Positions 8,882-17,276 of a stretch of 47,127 nt of DNA are shown piece after piece (the first letter of the stretch is position 1; each line of letters starts with the position of its first letter). Under the pieces are notes generated by a model. It searched no databases and was not told the origin of the DNA. It saw only the letters and a program-made list of their open reading frames with translations. The DNA is from Ureibacillus sp. (GTDB lineage Bacteria > Bacillota > Bacilli > Bacillales_A > Planococcaceae), in the NCBI GenBank assembly GCA_031178355.1, contig JAPSJC010000013.1, positions 1 to 47,127 of the forward strand, in the 5' to 3' direction. A program made the position numbers and the translations under genes.

Positions 8882-9880
8882 TTAGTTTTTTAAATCTACC
8901 CGTTTTGTAAAGATACTCATGTTATTTAAAAAGATGTGCCAGACACCAAACTCACTTTGTTTTCTAGATAGATATAAAACATTTCTCAGTTCGTTTTCTT
9001 CATTTGGAGTTAATAATAGTTTAATAGGTTCCTCTAATTTTACTGCAATATCATTATGCACATTATAAGTTCCTTTATCGGCAATTGTCACAACCTTATA
9101 TTCCTCAAACGCCTTCGCCGCAAGATATTTATGTACTTGCCAATCATTTGATTCACTTAATGTGACAACGATTACTCTCTTTCCATCTTTTTCAAAGTAT
9201 GTTGCCAATGTTCGGCCAGCAACTTTTGTAAAGCCTGTTTTCCCTGCAATTGCTCCTACTTTTTCTCTTAATAATCGATGTTTATTTAACCAGTTTGTAC
9301 CATTTACTAGTTTTCCAGATGAATTATAAGTGATCGTTGTTGCAATTTCACGAAACTCTGGATTATCCATTGCATATTTTAGCATTAATGCTGTGTCATA
9401 CGCTGTAGATAAATGATAATCATGATGTAAACCAGAGGGATTAGTAAAATAAGTTGATTTGAGTCCGTAATATAAGGCTTTTTCATTCATCAGATCAACA
9501 AAACCTTCTAATGATCCACCAACACTTTCGGCAATTGCATAAGCGGCATCATTTCCTGAACGTAGCATCAACCCATATAACAAGGTCTCTAATTTTACTT
9601 TTTCTCCAGGTTCTACGTAAATAGAAGAACCTTCAGCATTAGCTGCTTCATTTGAAATCGTAACTTCCATATCCAACTTTGCATTTTCAATTGCAACTAA
9701 GGCTGTCCACATTTTTGTTAGACTAGCGATAGGCATCTGAACGTGAGGGTTGCTACCAAATAAAAGTCTTCCGGTATCAGCATCAATAACAGCATAGGAA
9801 GCATTTGCAGCTTTTGCTGCTCCAAAATAGGCAGTTAATGAAAATGCCAAAACAAATAATAGTTTAGCAATTTTTTTCAA
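8882..9880 (-). CDS. dacB: D-alanyl-D-alanine carboxypeptidase (penicillin-binding, S11 family)
   Basis: A 332-residue secreted low-molecular-weight penicillin-binding protein. An N-terminal signal peptide ends near AKAANA (residues 22-27). The three S11 active-site motifs are present: Ser53-x-x-Lys56 in ASLTK, SGN at 108-110 and KTG at 214-216. These enzymes trim the terminal D-Ala from peptidoglycan stem peptides. The position between scpB and rluB is that of B. subtilis dacB, the sporulation-specific PBP5* that modifies cortex. The protein is shorter than PBP5* (382 residues), so much of the C-terminal domain is reduced. The dacB symbol is by synteny; DacF or DacA-like roles are possible. 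It follows scpB by 20 bases. Confidence 0.8.
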   Translation of the reverse strand: MKKIAKLLFVLAFSLTAYFGAAKAANASYAVIDADTGRLLFGSNPHVQMPIASLTKMWTALVAIENAKLDMEVTISNEAANAEGSSIYVEPGEKVKLETLLYGLMLRSGNDAAYAIAESVGGSLEGFVDLMNEKALYYGLKSTYFTNPSGLHHDYHLSTAYDTALMLKYAMDNPEFREIATTITYNSSGKLVNGTNWLNKHRLLREKVGAIAGKTGFTKVAGRTLATYFEKDGKRVIVVTLSESNDWQVHKYLAAKAFEEYKVVTIADKGTYNVHNDIAVKLEEPIKLLLTPNEENELRNVLYLSRKQSEFGVWHIFLNNMSIFTKRVDLKN

Positions 9881-9900
9881 CTAGGCACTCCTTTTTCACT

Positions 9901-10491
9901 TTATTCCTCACTAGAAAAAGCTTCTTGGAACTTAGTCATGAATAGATCTGTTTCTTGGTCATCATCTTTTAATACTTGTTCCGGTAATGGTGGAAGTTCA
10001 TCTAGTGAATCTAATCCAAAATAATTTAAAAACTCTTTGGTTGTGCCATATAAAATAGCACGGCCCGTCCCTTCTGCACGTCCTACTTCTTGGATAAGAG
10101 CACGTGAAACGAGCGTTTGTATTGGTCGATCGCTTTTGACACCTCTTAGATCTTCAATTTCAACTCTTGTGATAGGTTGTTTGTATGCTATAATAGCGAG
10201 CACTTCGAGTGAGGCAGTAGATAATACATGACTAGTGGGATTCTCCACTAATTTCTTAATAGTATCTGCCATATCTGTTTTTGTTGTTAATTGGTATGTA
10301 CCTGCTAAATTCTTTAATGTTATGCCTCTCATATTAGATTCTTCATAGTATGTTTTAAGCTCACTTAGTGCTGCTTCGATTTCCATCGATTCAACTTCTA
10401 GTAATTGAGAAAATTGTTTAACATTTATACCTTCGTCCCCAACAACAAACAGAAGAGCTTCAAGCTTACTCATCAACAGTTCTAAGTTCAT
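9901..10491 (-). CDS. scpB: Segregation and condensation protein B
   Basis: A 196-residue ScpB with two winged-helix domains, including KLEALLFVVGDEGI near the N-terminus and the conserved LEVLAIIAYKQPITRVEIEDLRG stretch in the middle. ScpB dimers bind ScpA to form the Smc-ScpAB condensin complex that organises and segregates the chromosome. The gene overlaps the end of scpA by 26 bases. Of two in-frame ATGs, the one at 10491 has GGAGG nine bases upstream, inside scpA, so I favour it over the one at 10473. Confidence 0.95.
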   Translation of the reverse strand: MNLELLMSKLEALLFVVGDEGINVKQFSQLLEVESMEIEAALSELKTYYEESNMRGITLKNLAGTYQLTTKTDMADTIKKLVENPTSHVLSTASLEVLAIIAYKQPITRVEIEDLRGVKSDRPIQTLVSRALIQEVGRAEGTGRAILYGTTKEFLNYFGLDSLDELPPLPEQVLKDDDQETDLFMTKFQEAFSSEE

Positions 10492-11242
10492 CCTCGGGAA
10501 CCTCCTTGTCTAATATTACAAATAATTCTTCAAAATTATTTTGTTGTTCAACTGAAATCACTTGTCTTTTCATAAGTTCTAATATAGATAAGAATGTAAC
10601 GATAATCGTTGTCTTATCTTCGTATGGGAACAATTCCGAAAATGCTGATCTTCCTCCAAAAGATCTTAATGAGTTTACAACAGCAAACATTTGATCTTTC
10701 ATAGAAATTTCTTGTCTTGCTACTCTTGTAGAAAGTGGTTTTCTTAAATTTTTACGTCTTAAAATCTTCTGAAGTGCACTAATCATATCGTATACATTGA
10801 CTGATGCATCAAATAGTGCTAGTTGCTCATCTGGTTCCATGGAAGATAAGTCACTAGGCGGACGAGTGTAAACTAATGCTCGATCTGATTCTAACAATTT
10901 AAGTTCAACTGCTGCTTCTTTATATTTTTTATATTCAATTAGCTTATTTACTAATTCTTCCCTCGGGTCAAGTGCTTCTACTTCAAATTCAGAATCTTCT
11001 AGTTCACCTTCATGAATTGGTAATAGCATACGACTTTTAATAGCAAGTAGAGTTGCTGCCATCACAAGATATTCACTTGCTTCATTTAATTCTAATACTT
11101 TCATAGCATGTATATGGTCAATATATTGGCCTGTTAATTCTGCCATTGGGATGTCATAGATATCAATTTCCAAACGGTGAATTAAATGCAATAATAAATC
11201 AAGAGGCCCTGAAAAGGCATCCAATTTTACTTCGTAAGACAT
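10466..11242 (-). CDS. scpA: Segregation and condensation protein A
   Basis: A 258-residue kleisin. The N-terminal part (KLDAFSGPLDLLLHLI, EYLVMAATLLAIKSRMLLP) binds the Smc neck. An acidic middle follows, and the C-terminal winged helix (TFLSILELMKRQ) binds the Smc head. It bridges the Smc ATPase heads together with ScpB. It is the first gene of the scpA-scpB-dac minus-strand operon and is divergent from ypuF, with about 156 bases between the two starts for promoters. AGGTGG precedes the ATG. Confidence 0.95.
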   Translation of the reverse strand: MSYEVKLDAFSGPLDLLLHLIHRLEIDIYDIPMAELTGQYIDHIHAMKVLELNEASEYLVMAATLLAIKSRMLLPIHEGELEDSEFEVEALDPREELVNKLIEYKKYKEAAVELKLLESDRALVYTRPPSDLSSMEPDEQLALFDASVNVYDMISALQKILRRKNLRKPLSTRVARQEISMKDQMFAVVNSLRSFGGRSAFSELFPYEDKTTIIVTFLSILELMKRQVISVEQQNNFEELFVILDKEVPEDELRTVDE

Positions 11243-11398
11243 AACTGTACCACCTGATAAGTTTATTAATTACAAACTCTAGTTTAATTGTTAATAAGAA
11301 TTTTTATCGAATTCATTAAATTTACACTGTTATATTTACTATAAAAAGCGTATATCTAAATTTACAACATTAATTAGTATAAAGGAAAGAGGAAATCA

Positions 11399-11911
11399 AT
11401 GCATCCACTGTTTCACACTTTATTTGTTGATTACTGTACATATTTTAATGGAAATGAAGATTATTTTGAATGCCACGAAGTGCTAGAAGAATATTGGAAA
11501 CAAATTGCTCCTAGTGATAAAAACCATCCTTTAGTTGGATATATACAACTAGCAACTGGAATGTATCATTGGCGACGTGAAAACCTAAAAGGCGCATTAA
11601 GAACTTTCAATAAAGCTTTCAATAATTTCCGTAAAAATGAAAACTCTATATTCTTTGAATATATCGATTACGATTTGTTGTGCGAATCTTGTAAGGAGTC
11701 CACTACAAAAGTGGAAAAAGATTGTCCATTTACTTCGTTTCAATTACCCATTCTCAGTAAAAAGCTTGAACATCTAGTGTCTGAAAAAATAAATGATCTA
11801 CCAAACCATTCTTATCACTTTCTACTTAATAAACATATGCTTCGCGACCGTTCAGATATTCTAATTGCAAGAGAATTAAAAAGAAAGATGAAAGGTAAAA
11901 AAGAAATTTAA
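11399..11911 (+). CDS. ypuF: DUF309 family protein YpuF
   Basis: A 170-residue soluble protein with the DUF309 signature near the N-terminus (YFECHEVLEEYWK, then LVGYIQLATGMYHWRR). B. subtilis ypuF lies at the same place next to scpA and ribT. The family is a helical bundle with conserved His/Glu residues; its biochemical function is not established, so none is assigned. The ATG at 11399 has AAAGAGG upstream. It is transcribed convergently with ribT, and the two stops are about 30 bases apart around the ribT terminator. Confidence 0.85.
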   Translation: MHPLFHTLFVDYCTYFNGNEDYFECHEVLEEYWKQIAPSDKNHPLVGYIQLATGMYHWRRENLKGALRTFNKAFNNFRKNENSIFFEYIDYDLLCESCKESTTKVEKDCPFTSFQLPILSKKLEHLVSEKINDLPNHSYHFLLNKHMLRDRSDILIARELKRKMKGKKEI

Positions 11912-11919
11912 CTATAAAA

Positions 11920-11958
11920 AAAAGAAAAAGCAGAGGTACATTATTCTGTACCTTCTGC
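11920..11958 (-). terminator. Intrinsic terminator overlapping the ribT stop
   Basis: GCAGAGGTACA (11930-11940) pairs with TGTACCTTCTGC (11947-11958). On the minus strand the stem is followed by long T tracts. The ribT stop codon is at 11943-11941, inside the loop of this hairpin. Confidence 0.8.
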
Positions 11959-12306
11959 CCCGTTAATAATTGGTAAACATTTTTTTATAAATGGTTCTGT
12001 CGTATCATTTGCTTGAAGCATTTCATATTGTTTTGAGAGTTCCTGAAGCATCGCCATTGCAACGCCCTCACCTCGATGGGATGGGATGACGGTAATATGT
12101 TGAATCGTGGCAATTCCTGCTTCTTCAGAAACACCTACAATCCCAATATATTCTTCACCCTTTTTCCAGAAAAACAATTGCCAGTTTTCGTCATGCTCAT
12201 ACTTAGACATCGTTTCTACAAGACGTTTTACATCCTTTTCTTGAGGCATGAATGAAAGCAATCCCATTGCAATTTTTTCAAATGATTTTTTATAGCGAAC
12301 TAACAT
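11941..12306 (-). CDS. ribT: GNAT-family acetyltransferase RibT
   Basis: A 121-residue GNAT-fold protein starting MLVRYKKSFEKIAMGLLSFMP, which is strikingly like the N-terminus of B. subtilis RibT. The acetyl-CoA-binding motif is visible in HITVIPSHRGEGVAMAM. RibT ends the riboflavin operon of Bacillus, but its substrate is unknown. Here ribT stands alone: no ribDEAH genes or FMN riboswitch lie upstream. The start at 12306 matches the family; an upstream extension from 12330 is less likely because the conserved protein begins here. Confidence 0.85.
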   Translation of the reverse strand: MLVRYKKSFEKIAMGLLSFMPQEKDVKRLVETMSKYEHDENWQLFFWKKGEEYIGIVGVSEEAGIATIQHITVIPSHRGEGVAMAMLQELSKQYEMLQANDTTEPFIKKCLPIINGAEGTE

Positions 12307-12334
12307 GTATAACATTCCCTCTTTTATCATACAT

Positions 12335-12420
12335 CAAATACGCTCTGGCGTATTAGTGCCCAGATTTTATCGAAGTTTATTTCATTACGTTTGTAAATCT
12401 GTGGCAGCCGCCGGAGGCTT
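12335..12420. repeat. Intergenic palindromic repeat (AAATACGC-n4-GCGTATT type)
   Basis: AATACGC and GCGTATT form a palindrome with a 4-base loop, followed by tGCCCAGA and, further on, TGTGGCAGCCGCCGGAGGC, itself a GC-rich hairpin. A shorter relative (CAAATACGC, CGTATT, GCGTCCA, TGTGGCA in the same order) lies at 16401-16445. This looks like a dispersed genome repeat upstream of ribT. Confidence 0.45.
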
Positions 12421-12459
12421 TAATCTTCATTTACTCGTTTGAACACCACATAATAATGG

Positions 12460-12519
12460 TTAGCTTTTTAGAACAAATTACTAAATATAGTTAGCGTATA
12501 TATTTAGTATGAAAGCTAA
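12460..12519. other. Nested AT-rich hairpin in the ribT-lysA gap
   Basis: TTAGCTTT (12460-12467) pairs with AAAGCTAA (12512-12519). Inside it ACTAAATATA can pair with TATATTTAGT. It has no T tract, so it is not an obvious terminator; its role is unknown. The rest of the 300-base gap shows nothing else I can name. Confidence 0.35.
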
Positions 12520-12607
12520 AGGTTATAAATACAATTGAATGAAGATACATCGTTACTATCCTACCTGAATTATCTAAAATAGGCAACACAAGACCTATTC
12601 TTTATTA

Positions 12608-12712
12608 TTAAGACGATGCGTTCGGTATAATCACAAATAAGTAGATTAAAGCCCATATTAAACTAGCTGCAACTACAATACCTAAGACCCACCATCTTGA
12701 ATGCCTATTCAT
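12608..12712 (-). CDS. Small single-pass membrane ORF coupled to lysA (34 residues)
   Basis: This short reading frame starts with ATG at 12712-12710, overlapping the lysA stop as ATGA, and ends with TAA at 12610-12608. It encodes MNRHSRWWVLGIV..., a basic, Trp-containing N-terminus of about eight residues, one continuous hydrophobic segment (about residues 9-29) and a short PNASS tail. The layout fits a small inner-membrane protein with the N-terminus inside. The stop/start overlap argues for translational coupling to lysA. I recognise no family. It could be a chance ORF, but the overlap and the hydrophobic profile are unlike random sequence. Confidence 0.5.
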   Translation of the reverse strand: MNRHSRWWVLGIVVAASLIWALIYLFVIIPNASS

Positions 12713-14034
12713 TTTACACTCACCTTGTTCAAAGTAAATGGAAGATCATTTTGAACAAGATCTTCATAACTTTCTCTTTGTATAGCTAGTTGATGTTCCC
12801 CTGACTCAACAAATACTACAGCAGGACGTGGAACTCTGTTATAATTTGAAGCCATTGAATAACCATAAGCACCCGTACAAAATACAGCTAATAGATCACC
12901 AGGCTCGGCTTTTTGCAATACGCCATCAATGATTAACTTATCACCAGATTCACACAATTTACCTGCAACTGTGTATGTAAAGTTTCGTTGCTCATTTGCT
13001 TTATTGGCAATAGTTGCTTCATATTTCGCATCATATAGCGCTGGACGAATGTTATCACTCATTCCGCCATCAACTGCAATATATTCACGAATATTTGGCA
13101 CTGTTTTTTGTGAACCAATTGTATATAAGGAAGTTCCTGCATCCCCGACTAACGAACGACCGGGTTCAATCCAAATTTCTGGCATTGATAATTTGTACTC
13201 TTTTACATTTTCTTGAACAGTTTTAATCATTTCTTCTACGTAAACTTGAGGCTCTAATGGATGGTCTTCCTCTGTGTAACGAATCCCAAATCCTCCACCT
13301 AAATTTAACACTGTACATTCAAATTGGTTTTGTTCTTTCCAGATACTAATTTTTTGCATTAATTTCCCTGCAGCTAAACTAAAACCATCTGTTTCAAAGA
13401 TTTGTGAACCGATATGGCAATGTAACCCTAATAATTGAATATATGGGTGGTTCACAACCTTTTGGAATGCTTCATCAGCTTGGCCATTATTTAAATCAAA
13501 CCCAAATTTAGAGTCTGCTTGACCAGTTGTGATAAAGTCATGTGTATGTGCTTCTACACCAGGTGTTACACGAAGTAAAATTCGCATTGGTTGTTTTCTA
13601 GCTTCAGAAATTTGTTTTAACAATTCTATTTCGTAGAAGTTATCTACTACAATACAACCAATTTTCGTATCAAATGCAAGCTCAAGTTCTGCATAAGATT
13701 TGTTATTACCGTGGAAATGAATTCTCTCAGCAGGGAATCCAGATTTAATAGCAGTATATAACTCTCCACCAGAAACAACATCTAATGACAGTCGTTCTTC
13801 ATTAGCTAATTGATAGATAGCAATACATGAAAATGCTTTTGAAGCATATGCCACTTCTGCTTTAATACCTAATCTATTAAAAGTATCGATAAATCCTCTT
13901 GCACGTTTTCGAATTAACTCTAAATCATAAATGAAAAGTGGAGTACCATACGTTCTGCTTAGCTCGACTGTATCTACTCCACCAATCATTAGATGACCAT
14001 CATTGGTTACTGATTGTGTTCCATAAAAATGCAT
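12709..14034 (-). CDS. lysA: Diaminopimelate decarboxylase
   Basis: A 441-residue PLP enzyme of the alanine-racemase-like fold III. Lys66 in AYASKAFS binds PLP. HCHIGSQI, GGGFGIRY and the phosphate-binding EPGRSLVGDAG follow, and the C-terminal CESGD and GAYGYSM supply residues of the dimer active site. It converts meso-diaminopimelate to L-lysine, the last step of lysine synthesis. It lies downstream of spoVAF, as in B. subtilis (439 residues there). The ATG at 14034 is preceded by AAGGAGAG. Its last bases overlap a short membrane ORF. Confidence 0.96.
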   Translation of the reverse strand: MHFYGTQSVTNDGHLMIGGVDTVELSRTYGTPLFIYDLELIRKRARGFIDTFNRLGIKAEVAYASKAFSCIAIYQLANEERLSLDVVSGGELYTAIKSGFPAERIHFHGNNKSYAELELAFDTKIGCIVVDNFYEIELLKQISEARKQPMRILLRVTPGVEAHTHDFITTGQADSKFGFDLNNGQADEAFQKVVNHPYIQLLGLHCHIGSQIFETDGFSLAAGKLMQKISIWKEQNQFECTVLNLGGGFGIRYTEEDHPLEPQVYVEEMIKTVQENVKEYKLSMPEIWIEPGRSLVGDAGTSLYTIGSQKTVPNIREYIAVDGGMSDNIRPALYDAKYEATIANKANEQRNFTYTVAGKLCESGDKLIIDGVLQKAEPGDLLAVFCTGAYGYSMASNYNRVPRPAVVFVESGEHQLAIQRESYEDLVQNDLPFTLNKVSVK

Positions 14035-14130
14035 AAACGATCTCTCCTTAAGTTCATCAGAAAGAATTCTAATTAACTAAAACTTATATGAGAACTTTAA
14101 CATAGGAGACTGCGTTTCGCAATGGTACAA

Positions 14131-15597
14131 TCATGCACGTTTTCGAGTTTTTGCCCCTACAACATAAGGTCTGATTGCATCGTCCGCCATTGGGAATCGG
14201 ATAAAGACGCGTATAAATGCTTTTGGGAAGAATGGTACAAGTGGCCACATATACGGTACGTTCATAGGTCTTAAGTGGCAGAAGTAGGAAAACGTCAAGA
14301 ATAACGAAAGAAAGAAACCGTTCGCTCCCCAAAGTGCAGTTAATATTATGATAAAAAATTGGAAGTATTTTAGTGCTGCACTTAACTCGTAAGTAGGGAT
14401 AGCAAAGGAGAAAATAGCAACGACAGCTGAATAAAGTACAACTTCAGCAGAGAATAATCCTACTTCTATTGCAATTTGTCCTATAATGACCCCGGCCACT
14501 AAACCCATCGCGGTAGATAGTGGTGTAGGGGTGTGTATGGCCGCAATTCGCAAATATTCTAAACCTAAACTCGCTATAATAATCTGTAAGAATAACGGAA
14601 TTTCGGATTCCTCTTTGGCCCCTATAAACGATAGTGCCTCGGGGACATGATATTCGTTCGTTGCCAGTAAGTACCAAATCGGTAACAATGTTAAACTGAA
14701 AAACGCGGCAAAGTAACGTAATAAACGGATTGCTGTGCCTACAAAAGGAGCTTGCCTATATTCCTCAGCATGTTGCAAGAGGTGGAACATCGTAACCGGA
14801 ACAATAATAACCGATGGCGATGTGTCCACTACAATTGCAATGTGCCCTTCGAGTAAATGGGCAGCAACAATGTCAGGTCGTTCTGAATACCTAACAAATG
14901 GCATTGGATGAAACTTTTGCTTGAATAACCATTCTTCAAGCGATTTATCAGCCATTGTCAAGCCATCATGTTTAATTTGTTTAAATCTTTCTTTGATCCA
15001 CTCTAAATGCTTTTCGTTCACCAGGTCATTCATATAGACAATCGCAACATCCGTTTGACCTAATTCTGATAGTTTATGAAGGTTAAATCGTAATTGAGGG
15101 CTTCTAATTCGACGCCGAATTAAACCTGCATTGATAATGATATTTTCCGCAAACCCGTCGCGGGAACCTCTAATAACTTTTTCATTATCGGGTTCTTCAG
15201 GTGTACGTCCAGGATAATTACGTAACTCCAATGTATATGCAAAGCCATGTAACGTAATAATCCCAACAGTACCACTTAAAACAGATAGTACAAATTCTTC
15301 TTTGTCCTTCGACTCCGACTTTCCAAAGAAATTTAAATGCTCATTAAAATAAGCAGGCTCGTCATCGATGGAATCATTAATTCCAATTTTTTTACTATCT
15401 TCACGTTCAAAAAAAAGTGGAGCTAATTGAATAGTTAATGTATTCGAGTCAATTAGCCCACTAACGTATACAAGAAGCACCGGTAAATCTCTTACATATA
15501 CTTCTTTCATTAGAAAATCAAAAGATTCATCTTTACCAAATCGACCTTCTAAAAACTTTTTTGCCTCGTCTATAGATGTAAAAATCTTGTTCGTCAT
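14131..15597 (-). CDS. spoVAF: Stage V sporulation protein AF (GerA-family)
   Basis: A 488-residue GerA-A-like protein: a large soluble N-terminal region (about 1-285, with VSGLIDSNTLT, VRDLPVLLVY and RGSRDGFAENI) and a membrane domain with several segments from about 290 to 435. The C-terminal tail is basic. SpoVAF sits in the spore inner membrane and supports germination. In B. subtilis it is the last gene of the spoVA operon, between spoVAE and lysA. Here its start overlaps the sigF stop by four bases, so spoVAA-AE are missing from this locus. Placement next to sigF suggests forespore expression. Confidence 0.88.
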   Translation of the reverse strand: MTNKIFTSIDEAKKFLEGRFGKDESFDFLMKEVYVRDLPVLLVYVSGLIDSNTLTIQLAPLFFEREDSKKIGINDSIDDEPAYFNEHLNFFGKSESKDKEEFVLSVLSGTVGIITLHGFAYTLELRNYPGRTPEEPDNEKVIRGSRDGFAENIIINAGLIRRRIRSPQLRFNLHKLSELGQTDVAIVYMNDLVNEKHLEWIKERFKQIKHDGLTMADKSLEEWLFKQKFHPMPFVRYSERPDIVAAHLLEGHIAIVVDTSPSVIIVPVTMFHLLQHAEEYRQAPFVGTAIRLLRYFAAFFSLTLLPIWYLLATNEYHVPEALSFIGAKEESEIPLFLQIIIASLGLEYLRIAAIHTPTPLSTAMGLVAGVIIGQIAIEVGLFSAEVVLYSAVVAIFSFAIPTYELSAALKYFQFFIIILTALWGANGFFLSLFLTFSYFCHLRPMNVPYMWPLVPFFPKAFIRVFIRFPMADDAIRPYVVGAKTRKRA

Positions 15598-16385
15598 TTA
15601 TTCACCGTCTTTTTAGTAGATCTTGATGTATTATTGGTATCCATCCATTGTTTTAGTTGTGCTAATATTTTCTTTTCCAGCCTTGAAACTTGAACTTGAG
15701 ATATACCTAACCTTTCAGCAATATCCGTTTGCGTTAAATCTAAATAATACCTTAGGTAAATAATTGCTTGTTCTCGTTTATCTAGTTTCGCTAGTACTTC
15801 TTTTAATGGAACATAATGAAATGGTAATTCTGACTTTTCATCTTTCATTTGATCCATTAACGTAATAGAATCCCCTTCGCTTTCAAATAGCTGTTCGTGT
15901 AAAGATGCTGGGTCTCTCATTGCATCCGTTGCAACAAGAACTTCATCCTTTGTTACACCTAACATATCAGCTAATTCAGAGATTGAAGGCGGTTTTTCAT
16001 TGGTCTTTAAAAATTCGTCTGTCGCATGACGAATTTTATAGTTCAATTCTCGTATTGAACGACTCACTTTGACCATTCCATCATCACGTAAGAACCGTTG
16101 AATCTCACCGATAATCATAGGAACAGCATAAGTTGAAAACTTCACATCGTAGGATAAATCAAACTTATCAACTGATTTCATGAGTCCAATACAACCAATT
16201 TGAAATAAGTCCTCAAGCTCTACTCCACGTGAAGCAAATCGTTGAACAATCGACCAAACGAGCCGCGTATTGCCTTCAATCATTTGCTTTCTTGCATCAA
16301 TATCACCAGCTTGTGCTTGAGCAATGAGCTCACGCATCTCCTCCTGTGTTAATAAAACATTGGACGGCTGTTCGATTGTCCTCAT
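15594..16385 (-). CDS. sigF: RNA polymerase sigma-F factor
   Basis: A 263-residue sporulation sigma factor with region 2 (DLFQIGCIGLMKSVDKFD, FSTYAVPMIIGEIQRFLRDD), region 3 (VSRSIRELNYKI) and region 4 with a helix-turn-helix (LTQTDIAERLGISQVQVSRLEKKIL). It is the first forespore-specific sigma factor, held inactive by SpoIIAB. The ATG at 16385 has AGAGG eight bases upstream; a TTG six codons earlier would place that site inside the coding region, so I rejected it. It is the third gene of the spoIIA operon and overlaps spoVAF by ATGA. Confidence 0.95.
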   Translation of the reverse strand: MRTIEQPSNVLLTQEEMRELIAQAQAGDIDARKQMIEGNTRLVWSIVQRFASRGVELEDLFQIGCIGLMKSVDKFDLSYDVKFSTYAVPMIIGEIQRFLRDDGMVKVSRSIRELNYKIRHATDEFLKTNEKPPSISELADMLGVTKDEVLVATDAMRDPASLHEQLFESEGDSITLMDQMKDEKSELPFHYVPLKEVLAKLDKREQAIIYLRYYLDLTQTDIAERLGISQVQVSRLEKKILAQLKQWMDTNNTSRSTKKTVNK

Positions 16386-16400
16386 CCCCCTTACCTCTCT

Positions 16401-16429
16401 CAAATACGCATAACGTATTCGCGTCCAAG
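16401..16429. repeat. Palindrome between spoIIAB and sigF
   Basis: The 28-base gap is largely a palindrome, AATACGC/GCGTATT-like (AATACGCATAACGTATT), resembling the repeat at 12335-12420. Within a mRNA it could form a small hairpin just ahead of the sigF ribosome binding site. Confidence 0.35.
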
Positions 16430-16873
16430 TTATGAAATTTGTGGCATTTTCACAGTGTGAAATTTTTTAGAGAATGTTACCACCGTTCCAACGCCAGGCT
16501 CAGATTCGACTTGTAAGTTATCAGAAAAACTTTCCATAATGGTAAAGCCCATACCTGAGCGTTCCATCTCAGCTTTTGACGTGTACAATGGCTCCATTGC
16601 CTTTTTCAAATCAGGAATTCCATTCCCTTCATCTTTAACAGCAACCGAAATGACGTCACCTTCTCGCACAGCATGAACTGTAACAAGTCCTTTGCCATCT
16701 TCGTCATAGCCATGAATGATTGCATTCGAAACTGCTTCCGAAACAATCGTTTTAAATTCAGAAAGTTCATCAATGGTTGGGTCAAGCTGTGCAACAAAAC
16801 TCGTTACTGCCATCCTCGCTAAACTTTCATTTTCACTAACGGCTAAAAATGAAAGAGTCATTTCGTTATCCAT
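16430..16873 (-). CDS. spoIIAB: Anti-sigma-F factor and serine kinase SpoIIAB
   Basis: A 147-residue GHKL-fold protein. The N box (EAVSNAIIHGY), G1 box (DEGNGIPD) and G2 box (SGMGFTIM) of the ATP site are all visible. SpoIIAB binds SigF and keeps it silent, and phosphorylates SpoIIAA; unphosphorylated SpoIIAA breaks the SigF complex in the forespore. The gene overlaps spoIIAA by 8 bases and has AGGGGG seven bases before its ATG. Length and motifs are normal for the family. Confidence 0.96.
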   Translation of the reverse strand: MDNEMTLSFLAVSENESLARMAVTSFVAQLDPTIDELSEFKTIVSEAVSNAIIHGYDEDGKGLVTVHAVREGDVISVAVKDEGNGIPDLKKAMEPLYTSKAEMERSGMGFTIMESFSDNLQVESEPGVGTVVTFSKKFHTVKMPQIS

Positions 16874-17219
16874 TCACAATCCCCCTTGCATGCATTATTG
16901 CTTCTTCTTCTTTTTTTTCCATCATGTACGCTGATAATCCAGAGAATTGGAATATTTTCTTCATTGTATTTGATGGGTTTAGTATGATTGTTTGTCCATT
17001 TACTGCACGCAGTTCTCTCATGCGTCCTAAAATCAATCCAACGCCAGAGCTATCCATAAAGTTTAATTTTTCTAAATTCCAAATAATTGTTTTGAGACTT
17101 CCTTGTAAAATGGTTCTAGAAATTTGGTCACGGATTTGTTCTGTAGCATGATGATCTAGTTCGCCATATAAGCGAATCACTGCGATTGTGTCTAAGTGCA
17201 TATTAATTTCATAATTCAT
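16866..17219 (-). CDS. spoIIAA: Anti-anti-sigma factor SpoIIAA
   Basis: A 117-residue STAS-domain protein. The phosphorylatable serine is in FMDSSGVGLILGR (Ser57/Ser58). It antagonises SpoIIAB when dephosphorylated by SpoIIE, releasing SigF. The start at 17219 gives the usual length (B. subtilis 117 residues) and begins MNYEINMHLD; a longer frame from 17258 would run through the ribosome binding site AGAGGAGG and into the promoter, so it is rejected. It heads the spoIIAA-spoIIAB-sigF-spoVAF cluster. Confidence 0.95.
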   Translation of the reverse strand: MNYEINMHLDTIAVIRLYGELDHHATEQIRDQISRTILQGSLKTIIWNLEKLNFMDSSGVGLILGRMRELRAVNGQTIILNPSNTMKKIFQFSGLSAYMMEKKEEEAIMHARGIVNG

Positions 17220-17247
17220 GTATGGTATTCGCCTCCTCTTACAATGG

Positions 17248-17276
17248 CTATTCCACATTGCACTCTTTTTTCCTTT
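17248..17276 (-). promoter_or_regulatory. SigH-type promoter of the spoIIA operon
   Basis: On the minus strand AAAGGAAAA (17276-17268), 11 bases, then GTGGAATAG (17256-17248) match the SigH consensus RNAGGAWWW-N11/12-RNNGAATWW at nearly every position. The spoIIAA ATG lies 29 bases downstream. SigH transcription of spoIIA is established in B. subtilis. The predicted leader is very short. Confidence 0.7.

Noticed and set aside
12307-12607. FMN riboswitch or rib operon leader upstream of ribT
   Set aside because: No RFN-element conserved segments were recognised and no rib genes are present; only repeats and an AT-rich hairpin.
14084-14677. Two minus-strand ORFs overlapping spoVAF in another frame
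   Set aside because: Frame shadows of spoVAF with protein sequences of low plausibility.
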